Position numbers and translations under genes: made by a program. The notes beneath the pieces are model-generated. The model had not been told where the DNA came from, did no database searches, and worked only from the letters and a program-made list of their open reading frames with translations. Positions 24,263 to 32,311 of a stretch of 64,000 bases of DNA are shown here, one piece after another. Within the stretch, counting starts at the first letter, position 1. Every line of letters starts with the position of its first letter. The DNA is from an uncultured Eubacteriales bacterium (GTDB lineage: Bacteria > Bacillota > Clostridia > Oscillospirales > Acutalibacteraceae): the NCBI GenBank assembly GCA_934456435.1, contig CAKSHH010000003.1, forward strand, positions 62,001-126,000, given 5' to 3'.

Positions 24263-24469
24263 TTAGGTTTTCATTTTAATAAACTGCACGGTTTTATTTT
24301 TCATCGAGATTTTTCCGACCTGCCAGCCGTAATCCGTCAGCTCCTTTTTAAAGGAAAGGAACGAATGATCAATCGGAAAGCCTGCGGCATTTTCAACCTG
24401 TTCAAAGGTCATCACAAAATCGCCGTTCTGTTTTCCGACGTAGTTCCAAAGCGGTTCATATTTGCTCAT
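24263..24469 (-). CDS. Small conserved protein, last gene of ABC exporter operon
   Basis: A 68-residue soluble protein with no membrane segment. It begins KYEPLWNYVGKQNGDFVMTF and contains GFPIDHSFLSFKKELTDYGW followed by KNKTVQFIK. I recognise the pattern (a small alpha/beta module with PIDHSFL and a C-terminal KxVxF strand) from many Firmicutes small proteins, but not a named function. The ATG overlaps the permease stop (ATGA), so it is made together with the transporter, and it is the last gene before a terminator. It could be a regulatory or accessory subunit of the exporter; DNA or nucleotide binding is another option. Confidence 0.72.
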   Translation of the reverse strand: MSKYEPLWNYVGKQNGDFVMTFEQVENAAGFPIDHSFLSFKKELTDYGWQVGKISMKNKTVQFIKMKT

Positions 24470-25365
24470 CTTTTCTTTCCACCCACTAACTTATTCAGCA
24501 GTACATATATCGCTATCAGCGCCGCAGTCGAACCGACAAGTATAAGATACATCGTCGGCAAAGCGACCTCGTTTTCAAAGAAAAACAGTCTGCAGTCCAC
24601 AGCGTCTTTTATTCCGTCAATCGCCTGCGTCGGGAAGCCTGTTTCCTCCATCTTGCGAAAGGCGCCTGCCATTGAATGGTTGCGGATAAGGCTTGTACCG
24701 TAGGTTCCGGGCAGAAACATCAGCACACGGCTGAGCCCGTCGCCGAACTGAGAGATCGGCATATATGCTCCGCAGAGGAAGCCGTAGCCTGCGCTGACAA
24801 TCGTACCGACCGCCGAAGCCTGACCGCTTGTCGTCAGCGCAAAATTGACGCACGAGGACAGCGCGGTTCCGAACAGGGTCAGCAGAAAAACGTCAAGGAT
24901 GAGGTAAAGCACGTCGGCAAACGTCATATACCAGCCCTGAGTGTAAACATAAACAAGTCCTGCGGCGAGAGCGGTGAAGCTGATTATCAGCGTCGATGCT
25001 GCCGAGGAAATAAAATATCCGAGCGCCAGCACCGATCGGCGAACGGGCGAAACCGTCAGATCGCGTATTGCACCGCTGACCTTGTCGTTTATCATCAGAA
25101 GATTTGAACAGAATGCCACCGTTACACAGCTCACCGCCAACAGCGACGAAACAAGCTGTCCCGAAACAACCGCGTCAATCAGTCCCGTGTCGATCGGCAG
25201 TCCCTGCGGCAGAGCGGAAGCAAAGCTGTCGCGGTGAACCTTTGCCAAAAAAGTTATGTAGAGCACAAGCAGTATCATCGGGGTTATGAGCGACGAAAAA
25301 AACATTCCTTTGTCTTTGAAAAACAGGCGTATGTTTCGCCTTATCAGATTTCCGAGTCCGGTCAT
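24466..25365 (-). CDS. ABC-2 type transporter permease
   Basis: A 299-residue ABC-2 (DrrB/NodJ-like) permease with six predicted helices: residues ~20-40, 65-90, 110-135, 145-170, 175-200 and 265-285. The region GAYMPISQFGDGLSRVLMFLPGTYG before the last helix is typical of the family's C-terminal signature. A soluble stretch (FRKMEETGFPTQAIDGIKDAV) sits between the last two helices. It pairs with the ATPase encoded immediately upstream (4-base ATGA overlap), likely exporting a hydrophobic compound such as an antimicrobial or lipid-like molecule. Substrate unknown. Confidence 0.88.
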   Translation of the reverse strand: MTGLGNLIRRNIRLFFKDKGMFFSSLITPMILLVLYITFLAKVHRDSFASALPQGLPIDTGLIDAVVSGQLVSSLLAVSCVTVAFCSNLLMINDKVSGAIRDLTVSPVRRSVLALGYFISSAASTLIISFTALAAGLVYVYTQGWYMTFADVLYLILDVFLLTLFGTALSSCVNFALTTSGQASAVGTIVSAGYGFLCGAYMPISQFGDGLSRVLMFLPGTYGTSLIRNHSMAGAFRKMEETGFPTQAIDGIKDAVDCRLFFFENEVALPTMYLILVGSTAALIAIYVLLNKLVGGKKR

Positions 25366-26276
25366 TTCTCCTCGCCTCCCGTCAGCTTTCTTCCCGTCAC
25401 GGCAAGAAAGACATCGTCCATTTTTCCTTTCGTAACCTCATAGTCCGTGAACATCTGCGGATTTTCGATAATCAGCTTTGTTGCCGCCGCTGTGTTCGGA
25501 ACAGAAATTCTCACCGCGTCACGGATTTTTTCACACGGTGCGCCGAGCTTTTCAATTGCCTTTTCGTCGCCGCCGTAAACGGTTATGAAATCCCCCGTGT
25601 ATTTATTTTTCAGCTCAAGCGGAGTGCCCTGAGCCGCAATTTCTCCGCTGTCAAGAATGACGACATAATCCGCATCGGCTGCCTCCTCCATATAGTGGGT
25701 GGTCAGCAGCACCGTCATTCCCTCGTTCTTCCTCAGGTCGCTTACAACATCGCCGAGAAGCTTTCGCGTCTGAGGGTCAAGTCCCGTCGTCGGCTCGTCG
25801 AGAATCAACAGCTTAGGGCTGTGAAGCAGGGCGCGCGCAATGTCGATCCTGCGCCTTTGTCCTCCCGAAAGCTTGCCGACTGTGCGGCCGAGAAGCTCCT
25901 TGAAATCAAGCATTTCCGCAAGCTCGGACTGCTTTTTCCTGAACTCAGCACCCTTTATGCCATAGAGTGCGGCGCGGCTTCTCAGATTATCCGAGACCGA
26001 GAGCGACTGATCCAGCACGGAGCCTTGGAAAACAACGCCGACCTTTCTTTTAATCTCATCTATCGAGCCGTCAATGTTTTTTCCGCAGACCTCAACCTCG
26101 CCGCTGTCCTTTGCAAGCTGACCGCAGATTATCGAAATTGTCGTGCTCTTGCCTGCGCCGTTGACTCCGAGGAACGCAAAAAGCTCGCCCTCCTCAACGT
26201 GAAAGGAAATATCCCTGACAGCCTTAACGTCGCCGAAAGATTTTTTGAGATTTTTTATTTCAATTATATTGCTCAT
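25362..26276 (-). CDS. ABC transporter ATP-binding protein (DrrA-like)
   Basis: A 304-residue nucleotide-binding subunit. Walker A is GVNGAGKST (about residues 37-45), the signature LSGGQRRRIDIARALLH near 137, Walker B LLILDEPTTGLD near 157, and the H-loop TTHYMEEA near 192. The 80-residue C-terminal tail (YTGDFITVYGGDEKAIEKL to the end) is the regulatory extension common in drug-export ATPases of the DrrA type. It overlaps the permease gene by 4 bases and follows the XRE regulator gene by 22 bases, giving the order regulator-ATPase-permease-small protein in one operon. GAGGAAAATAA precedes the ATG. Confidence 0.92.
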   Translation of the reverse strand: MSNIIEIKNLKKSFGDVKAVRDISFHVEEGELFAFLGVNGAGKSTTISIICGQLAKDSGEVEVCGKNIDGSIDEIKRKVGVVFQGSVLDQSLSVSDNLRSRAALYGIKGAEFRKKQSELAEMLDFKELLGRTVGKLSGGQRRRIDIARALLHSPKLLILDEPTTGLDPQTRKLLGDVVSDLRKNEGMTVLLTTHYMEEAADADYVVILDSGEIAAQGTPLELKNKYTGDFITVYGGDEKAIEKLGAPCEKIRDAVRISVPNTAAATKLIIENPQMFTDYEVTKGKMDDVFLAVTGRKLTGGEEK

Positions 26277-26298
26277 TTATTTTCCTCTTTTCGGGGAA

Positions 26299-27291
26299 TT
26301 ATTTTTTCTTCCTGCCGCCGACCGAGTTCATCAGAACGGCAACCGCGCCGTAAACAACGCCTGCGACAGCCCATATAATCCAGCCGCTTTTAGGCTGAGC
26401 ATTTCCGCTCGGTCCGTAGGTAAACACAAGAAAAACCGCCGTTACGATAAGCCAGTAGCACACGGTAACCGCTCCGCGGATTTTGCCCGACGATTTTTTG
26501 TCGCGCGTGTAGTCTTCCTCTTCAAGCAGCTTATTAAACGATGCCTGCTGAACTCCGCCGAGAACGAACATATAAACTCCCATTCCTGCGATTATAAGAA
26601 GCAGGCATGCCGCCGCAATATAGAAAATGTCCTGCGCCCTGAAGCAAAGCGCCGCGAACAGCGGCAGAACGGAAAGTATGCAGAGCACCGTACCTATTAC
26701 GTTGAACCGCGAATACTCCGCGGCAAAGCTTTTCTTTTTCTCTTTAACCAGTCCCGAAACGCCGTATTCGGTTTCAAACGGCTCTTTTTCAAGGAAACGA
26801 TAATCCCTGACCTTTGCCGAGCAGGAAAGGAACACCGTGACCGCCGCCGCAACAAGAACAATGAGCGCGCAAAGTCCGATTCCTGCCGCAAGATTCTCGG
26901 AGAAATTAAATCCGACAGTCTCGCTCAAGCCTGCGAGAAAAATCAAAACGCACGGCGAAATCACGCACAGAAATGTTGCAAAGGCAATTTTCGGTGCCGC
27001 GGCTCTGCGAAGCTTGATATACTCCGCCGCTTCCGTCATAGTAACCTTTCTCAGCGGTGAATCCTCGCCGACCGCGATTTTCTCTTCCGCTTCAATCTCA
27101 TCCTTGAGCAGGAAATCGGTAGTCACACCGAACAGGCGGCTCATCTGCAAAATTTTATCCATATCGGGCACGGACTGTGCGCCCTCCCACTTTGAAACAG
27201 ACTGTCTTGTAACTCCGAGCTGCTGAGCCAGCTCCTCCTGCGACCAGCCTGCCTTTTTTCTCAACAAAATAATTTTGTCTGCCAATATCAT
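26299..27291 (-). CDS. XRE-family regulator fused to a membrane domain
   Basis: A 330-residue protein with an N-terminal XRE helix-turn-helix (residues 1-65: KIILLRKKAGWSQEELAQQL, then TRQSVSKWEGAQSVPDMDKI) and a C-terminal half of about six hydrophobic segments (~95-120, 127-155, 190-215, 222-245, 278-300 and 308-325). Such membrane-bound XRE regulators may sense the cell envelope or a membrane-active compound and control the adjacent transporter. The ATG at 27291 follows GGAGG; an upstream in-frame extension lacks a ribosome site. It is the first gene of the exporter operon and its own promoter carries matching palindromic half-sites, suggesting autoregulation. Confidence 0.85.
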   Translation of the reverse strand: MILADKIILLRKKAGWSQEELAQQLGVTRQSVSKWEGAQSVPDMDKILQMSRLFGVTTDFLLKDEIEAEEKIAVGEDSPLRKVTMTEAAEYIKLRRAAAPKIAFATFLCVISPCVLIFLAGLSETVGFNFSENLAAGIGLCALIVLVAAAVTVFLSCSAKVRDYRFLEKEPFETEYGVSGLVKEKKKSFAAEYSRFNVIGTVLCILSVLPLFAALCFRAQDIFYIAAACLLLIIAGMGVYMFVLGGVQQASFNKLLEEEDYTRDKKSSGKIRGAVTVCYWLIVTAVFLVFTYGPSGNAQPKSGWIIWAVAGVVYGAVAVLMNSVGGRKKK

Positions 27292-27319
27292 AGCTGTCCC
27301 TCCGTTTCGTTGTGACTGA

Positions 27320-27383
27320 ATTATACCTTTTTCGGCGGTTGCACACAAGAAAACCGACTGTATAATTTGTCAACCGACGGTTG
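27320..27383 (-). promoter_or_regulatory. Promoter and putative operators of the XRE-ABC operon
   Basis: On the minus strand TTGTGT (27348-27343), 17-base spacer and TATAAT (27325-27320) form the promoter. A 13-base perfect palindrome (CAACCG, one base, CGGTTG) lies at 27371-27383, and a second pair of half sites (CGGTT at 27336-27340, AACCG at 27352-27356) straddles the -35 and spacer. The repeated CAACCG half-site is a good candidate target for the XRE protein encoded just downstream. Confidence 0.65.
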
Positions 27384-27475
27384 CATCTGTATTTTTCTTC
27401 TGATTTCAATTATAAATGCTCGGTTTTGCGCTGTCAATAAAAAATAAACAAACCGTAAAGAGTTGTAACAAAACA

Positions 27476-27504
27476 TTGAAAAAAGAAACAAAGTATGGTA
27501 TTAT
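27476..27504 (+). promoter_or_regulatory. Promoter of the propeller-like lipoprotein gene
   Basis: TTGAAA (27476-27481), 17-base spacer and TATTAT (27499-27504), 46 bases upstream of the ATG at 27551. Confidence 0.65.
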
Positions 27505-27550
27505 AAAAACAACCGGCATATCAACAATGTTATGTGTGGAGGTAAAAATT

Positions 27551-29368
27551 ATGAAAAAATTAAAAATCATTTCTTTTATACTTGCCCTGACAATAGCGGC
27601 GTGCTCGCTCACCGCCTGCGGTGATTCGGCAACTCCCGGCGAAAAGAACGGTGATCTTGTTTCCGAAACTCCGAACAGCATCGGTCTTGTTGACGACAGC
27701 ATCAAAACCGGAGCGGAAGAGGTTACCGCTATCACGGGCTCAACCGATGTCAGCGGAAAGGTTGTCGATTCTGAGGGAATTATTGACAAGGCAGGACACC
27801 GCATCTATTCGACAGGACAGAAGGACGACGGCGGACTGACGATATACACAACAGGTAAAAAGGATTCCAAGGGCAACATTCTTTACACAAAGAACAGATT
27901 GGATTCCTTCGGCAATATGATTTACTACACAGGCAGCTACGACAAGAACGGCAAGCTGACCCTCACTCCGTCCTCCGAGTCACCCGACTATTCGTCGAAC
28001 GAAACTCCGACGCAGAAGGTAACAAAAGCCGCTGTGACAACATCAACAACAGTCGGCATTAAAAATCCGGGCAAAAAGAGCGTCTTAGAGGCGGCGTGCG
28101 AATACACAAAATTCTTCGGCGGTTCGGGACTTGACGCATTCAGAAAGGTTGCCGCCTGCAAGGACGGCGGATATGTTGCCGCCGGAATTTCGGGCTCCAA
28201 GGACGGCGACTACACCGGTGTGTCTGGCGAATGGGACATTCAACACACATCGCTTGTGAAATACACCGTTGACGGCAAGGTTGCATGGAAATACATCATC
28301 GGCGGCGACAATCAGGTCACCCTCAATGACGTCATTGAGCTGAAAGACGGCACAATCGTCGCGGCAGGACAGACGGGCGCCAAAAAGGGCAGCGTAGTTA
28401 AGACCGCGGACACGATTTCCGCCTTTATCGTTCGTCTTTCAAAGGACGGCAGCGAGATGTGGAAGTATGTATTCCCGTCAGACTCTTCATCAACGGGCGA
28501 CTACATCAGCTCGCTTGCCGCGACCCCAGACGGCGGCTTTGTTGCCGGAGGAAAAGCGATTTCCGAATCCGGATTCTTTACCGGCACGCGCAAGGGCGGC
28601 ACAAAGGCGTTCATCTTCAAGTTTGACAAGAACTGCAACATCAAATGGAGAAAAATTCTTGAGGGCGCAAAGTCCAATAACTTCAGCGCACTTGCGGTTA
28701 ATTCCGACGGAGACATTTATGGCACCTGCGTAACAATGTCAAGCGACGGCGACTTCCTCGGCATCAAGTTCAAGACGATTCAGGCGTCCAACACCGTGCT
28801 CGTCAAGCTCAACAAAAAGGGCGATCTTGAGTGGGCGGAGTATCTCCAGGGTTCGGGCGACAGCGAATATAATTCAGTCGCGGCAACCGACGACGGCGGA
28901 TGCATTGTCGGCGGAACCTACTCGATCTACAAGCGCGCCGACGGCATTTATTCAATGAGCTTCGGCAAGCATGACGGCTATGTTATCCGCTACAACGCCA
29001 AGGGTCAGGTTTGCTGGGCAAGAGTTATCGGCGGTGAGAAGAACGACTCCGTAACCGCAGTTATCCCCATTGAGGGCGGCTATGCAGTAGTCGGTCAGAC
29101 CGAGTCCGTTTCCGACAACTTCCAGGGCTACAAGTCGGGCGGAGCTGCCGACGGCTACATTATCTTCCTCAACGAAAAGGGTGAAACAACAACCACCATT
29201 CGCCTTGACGGAGCGATGGACGATTCTGTTATGGATATCGCCGAGCTTTCAGACGGTTCTCTCGCCATCGCGGGATGGACTCGAAGCGACGATCTTGCTT
29301 TCAGAGGTTCAAACGCCAAGAAGCAGTATATGGGCTATGTCAGCAGATACACCACAACCGTAAAATAA
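27551..29368 (+). CDS. Secreted lipoprotein with tandem repeats and a seven-unit beta-propeller-like domain
   Basis: A 605-residue lipoprotein. A signal peptide ends at the lipobox LTAC (Cys about residue 22). Residues ~75-145 hold four short tandem units built on IYxTGxKDxxGN (for example IYSTGQKDDGG, IYTTGKKDSKG, IYYTGSYDKNG), then a Ser/Thr-rich linker to about residue 175. The rest consists of seven repeats of about 58 residues, each with a variant of DGGYVAAGxSxSxDGDFxG followed by a strand like FIFKFDKNCNIKWRK; these resemble delta-60/PQQ-type propeller blades, so a seven-bladed propeller is likely. It probably sits on the outer face of the cytoplasmic membrane, binding a ligand or partner. 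GGAGG is 8 bases before the ATG. Monocistronic with its own promoter and terminator. Function unknown. Confidence 0.8.
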   Translation: MKKLKIISFILALTIAACSLTACGDSATPGEKNGDLVSETPNSIGLVDDSIKTGAEEVTAITGSTDVSGKVVDSEGIIDKAGHRIYSTGQKDDGGLTIYTTGKKDSKGNILYTKNRLDSFGNMIYYTGSYDKNGKLTLTPSSESPDYSSNETPTQKVTKAAVTTSTTVGIKNPGKKSVLEAACEYTKFFGGSGLDAFRKVAACKDGGYVAAGISGSKDGDYTGVSGEWDIQHTSLVKYTVDGKVAWKYIIGGDNQVTLNDVIELKDGTIVAAGQTGAKKGSVVKTADTISAFIVRLSKDGSEMWKYVFPSDSSSTGDYISSLAATPDGGFVAGGKAISESGFFTGTRKGGTKAFIFKFDKNCNIKWRKILEGAKSNNFSALAVNSDGDIYGTCVTMSSDGDFLGIKFKTIQASNTVLVKLNKKGDLEWAEYLQGSGDSEYNSVAATDDGGCIVGGTYSIYKRADGIYSMSFGKHDGYVIRYNAKGQVCWARVIGGEKNDSVTAVIPIEGGYAVVGQTESVSDNFQGYKSGGAADGYIIFLNEKGETTTTIRLDGAMDDSVMDIAELSDGSLAIAGWTRSDDLAFRGSNAKKQYMGYVSRYTTTVK

Positions 29369-29412
29369 AAAACTTCACGGCAAAGCCTTGACGTGAACAG
29401 CAAACAAATTAC

Positions 29413-29441
29413 GGCTCGGCCACTTCCTCTGTGACCGAGCC
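29413..29441 (+). terminator. Terminator after the lipoprotein gene
   Basis: GGCTCGG pairs with CCGAGCC, with an inner CAC/GTG, followed by TTTAATTTA. It ends 24 bases before the GH78 start, so GH78 has only a short leader of its own. Confidence 0.8.
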
Positions 29442-29464
29442 TTTAATTTATCCGGGAGACTATT

Positions 29465-31642
29465 ATGAATCATAGAAGTATTTTTTCCGACGCGCGCTGG
29501 CTCAGTCCGCAAGAGGACCTTGACGCCGCGCTCTTCCGTTCGGAATTTGATATCGGCGAAAAAGCAAACCGAGCCGAAATAACAATATGCGGTCTGGGCT
29601 ACTTCATTCTTTATATCAACGGCAGCCGCGTTGGCAGGGATGAATTTGTCCCGGCTTATTCCGACTACCATGACCGCACGGATATGAGTCTCGTTTATCC
29701 GCTGAACGACACCCGTTCGTTCAGAATCTACTGTCTGAAATATGACATAACCCCGTATCTCAAAGCAGGGAAAAACGTTATCGGCGTTGCTGTTGGAGGC
29801 GGTTTCTATCATCAGCTTCTCAGGAAAGCCGAGGGAAACCTGAGCTACGGTAAAATTAAGGTCTGCTACAAAATTGACCTTGACGGCAGGGAGATTTTAT
29901 CAAACAAAAACGACGTGGATTACTCCGACGGATTCTTCAGGAAATCAAACCTTTTCTTCGGCGAAACGCTTGATTTTACAGGCTTCGACCGGAGCTGGAA
30001 CACGGTCGGCGGCAAGCTTTGCGGCAGTAAAACACCCCTTGAGGTCTCACCGCCGAAAAGCGAATATTTTATTCAGGACTGCCCTGCGGACACGGTTGCC
30101 GAGGTTCTCAAGCCTGAGCTTGTTAAAAATTTCGGTGATTACTCCGTTTATAAAATCGAAAAAAACATATCCGGCTACCCCGTAATTCGCTGTGAAAAAG
30201 CCGGCGAAAAGGTTGTGATGGAATGTACCGAAAATCTCAACGATGACCTGACTCTCAACGACCGCTCAATCGGCTTCGGCGAACAGAAACAGATTGAAGT
30301 CATCACGACCGACGACAGCAAAATTTTTCACCCGTATTTTTGCTGGTTCGGCTTCAGATATTTTTCGCTGACAAACAATGCCGAGCCCGTCGAAGTGCGG
30401 TTTATACACTCCGACGTCAAGGTCACATCGGATTTTGAATGCAGCGATAAAACACTTAACTGGTACTACAAAACCTTTATCAACACTCAGCTCTCCAATA
30501 TGCACGGCGGTGTACCGTCCGACTGTCCGCACCGCGAGCGGCTCGGATACACGGGCGACGGGCAGCTCACCTGCAACGCCGTTATTACAGAGTTTGACGC
30601 GAAGGATTTTTACAGAAAATGGATTCGCGACATTGCCGACTGTCAGGACATTGCCACGGGTCACGTTCAGCACACCGCACCCTTTGCAGGCGGAGGCGGA
30701 GGTCCTGCCGGTTGGGGCGGTGCGATTATAAATGTGTCGTACTTCTTTTACCGCCATTACGGTGACAAGGCGGAGCTTGCAAATATGTTTGACAAGATGG
30801 ATAAGTTTGTCGGATATATGGAAAGCCGCTGTGAAAACGGGCTTGTTACCCGTGAAGAAAAGGACGGCTGGTGTCTCGGCGACTGGTGCACTCCGCAGAA
30901 AATTGAAATTCCCGAAGATTTTGTCAACACGACAATGTACATTTCTCAGCTCAGGCGAATGGTTTACTGCGCCGAAGTGCTGGGAAAGGACAGCGAAAAA
31001 TACAGAAAGCTGATTGATGAACATTCCAAAGCCATCGTCGAAAAATATTTTGACGAAAAAAGCGGTAATTTTATTGCCGACATTCAGGGTGCAAACTCGT
31101 TCGCCTATGACTGCGGGCTCGGAAACGAAGCCACGCTTAAAAACATTGTGAAAAAATACACCGAAAATACCCGGTTTGATACGGGAATCTTCGGCACGGA
31201 AATTCTGCTCCGAACACTTTATTCTTCGGGCAGCGGAGATCTCGCGACCGAGCTTCTTGCGAACAAAAATGATATTTCATTTGAATCCATGCGGCAAGCA
31301 GGCGCAACGACGCTCTGGGAGAACTGGAACGGCGAAGCTTCCCATTCCCACCCGATGTTCGGAGCAAGCACGGAATTTCTCTTTGAGGAAATCCTCGGAA
31401 TTAAGCAAGCGGAAAATTCTGTTTGCTACGATGAAACGATCATCTCCCCGACCTTTGCACGCTGTCTTGACTTTGCAAAGGGAAAAATCACCACACCTCA
31501 CGGGGTCATCTCTGTTTCGTGGGCTCGCGACGGAGAAAAAATACGCGTGAACATTGAGCTTTGCGACGGAATAAGGGCGATCTTTAAAAACAACGGTCAG
31601 ATTTTCCCTCTTCATTTGGGCTCAAACGAGCTTGTATTCTGA
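29465..31642 (+). CDS. Alpha-L-rhamnosidase, GH78
   Basis: A 725-residue GH78 enzyme, without signal peptide, therefore probably cytoplasmic. An N-terminal beta-sandwich (~15-180) contains the family's AEITICGLGYFILYINGSRVG block, common to bacterial rhamnosidases with a carbohydrate-binding-like domain. The (alpha/alpha)6 catalytic barrel spans ~330-640, with DCPHRERLGYTGDGQ near 352 (general acid region), GWGGAIINVSYFFYRHYGD near 418, DGWCLGDWCTP near 470 and TTLWENWNG near 618. A short beta-sandwich tail follows. The enzyme removes terminal alpha-L-rhamnose from plant glycosides or polysaccharides. The start has GGGAG upstream. No rhamnose isomerase is in the window; the FGGY kinase at 3705-5168 could still be relevant. 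Confidence 0.92.
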   Translation: MNHRSIFSDARWLSPQEDLDAALFRSEFDIGEKANRAEITICGLGYFILYINGSRVGRDEFVPAYSDYHDRTDMSLVYPLNDTRSFRIYCLKYDITPYLKAGKNVIGVAVGGGFYHQLLRKAEGNLSYGKIKVCYKIDLDGREILSNKNDVDYSDGFFRKSNLFFGETLDFTGFDRSWNTVGGKLCGSKTPLEVSPPKSEYFIQDCPADTVAEVLKPELVKNFGDYSVYKIEKNISGYPVIRCEKAGEKVVMECTENLNDDLTLNDRSIGFGEQKQIEVITTDDSKIFHPYFCWFGFRYFSLTNNAEPVEVRFIHSDVKVTSDFECSDKTLNWYYKTFINTQLSNMHGGVPSDCPHRERLGYTGDGQLTCNAVITEFDAKDFYRKWIRDIADCQDIATGHVQHTAPFAGGGGGPAGWGGAIINVSYFFYRHYGDKAELANMFDKMDKFVGYMESRCENGLVTREEKDGWCLGDWCTPQKIEIPEDFVNTTMYISQLRRMVYCAEVLGKDSEKYRKLIDEHSKAIVEKYFDEKSGNFIADIQGANSFAYDCGLGNEATLKNIVKKYTENTRFDTGIFGTEILLRTLYSSGSGDLATELLANKNDISFESMRQAGATTLWENWNGEASHSHPMFGASTEFLFEEILGIKQAENSVCYDETIISPTFARCLDFAKGKITTPHGVISVSWARDGEKIRVNIELCDGIRAIFKNNGQIFPLHLGSNELVF

Positions 31643-31649
31643 AGCGGTA

Positions 31650-31678
31650 TTGACTTTTTTGCGCGGCTAATGTACTAT
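31650..31678 (+). promoter_or_regulatory. Promoter of the pyrophosphatase gene
   Basis: TTGACT (31650-31655), 17-base spacer and TACTAT (31673-31678) lie 22 bases before the ATG at 31701. Confidence 0.6.
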
Positions 31679-31700
31679 AAATATGAACGGAGGTATGATT

Positions 31701-32231
31701 ATGAATATATGGCACGACATTTCACCGAAACGAATTTCGCCCGAAGACTTTGTCTGCGTTGTTGAAATTCCGAAAGGAAGCAAGAATAAATATGAACTTG
31801 ATAAGGAAACCGGTCTTATAATTCTTGACCGTATTCTTTATACCTCGACCCACTACCCTGCAAACTACGGATTTATTCCGCGCTCTCTCGGCGACGACGG
31901 CGACCCGCTCGATGTTCTTCTGCTCTGCTCCGAGCCGCTTGAGCCTCTGACGCTCTGCCGCGCATATCCGATAGGCGTTATTTCGATGATCGACAACGGA
32001 CACAATGACGAAAAGATTATTGCGATTCCGTTCAACGACCCGAACTACAATATTTACACCAACATTGACCAGCTTCCCAAGCACATTTTCGATGAGATGC
32101 GCCACTTCTTCTCGGTATATAAAACCCTCGAAAACAAGGAGACCGCCGTCAACGAAGTGAGCGAAAGAAGCGTAGCTGTCCGCGTCATTTCCGAAGCCAT
32201 TGACAGCTACATCGAAAACTATTGCAAATAA
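31701..32231 (+). CDS. ppa: Inorganic pyrophosphatase, family I
   Basis: A soluble family I pyrophosphatase of 176 residues, the size of bacterial Ppa. It splits pyrophosphate into two phosphates and so drives biosynthetic reactions. Active-site elements: VVEIPKGSKNKYELD near residue 21 (Lys and Glu ligands), TSTHYPANYGFIP near 45, and the core metal-binding motif DDGDPLDVLL near 63-72 with its three aspartates, followed by MIDNGHNDEKIIAIP near 92. The ATG at 31701 is preceded by GGAGG 7 bases away; a further in-frame ATG 18 bases upstream overlaps the ribosome site. Convergent with leuS. Confidence 0.95.
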   Translation: MNIWHDISPKRISPEDFVCVVEIPKGSKNKYELDKETGLIILDRILYTSTHYPANYGFIPRSLGDDGDPLDVLLLCSEPLEPLTLCRAYPIGVISMIDNGHNDEKIIAIPFNDPNYNIYTNIDQLPKHIFDEMRHFFSVYKTLENKETAVNEVSERSVAVRVISEAIDSYIENYCK

Positions 32232-32242
32232 ACTTCATGCAA

Positions 32243-32279
32243 AAAAGCTGAGACGAAACTTTGATTTCATCTCAGCTTT
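32243..32279. terminator. Bidirectional terminator between ppa and leuS
   Basis: AAAGCTGAGACGAAA pairs with TTTCATCTCAGCTTT (15 bp, one mismatch), loop 7 bases, followed by a run of T on the plus strand and A-rich sequence upstream for the minus strand. Confidence 0.85.
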
Positions 32280-32311
32280 ATTTTTTTGTTCTGTGCCAAA
32301 TGCGGCAGTCC

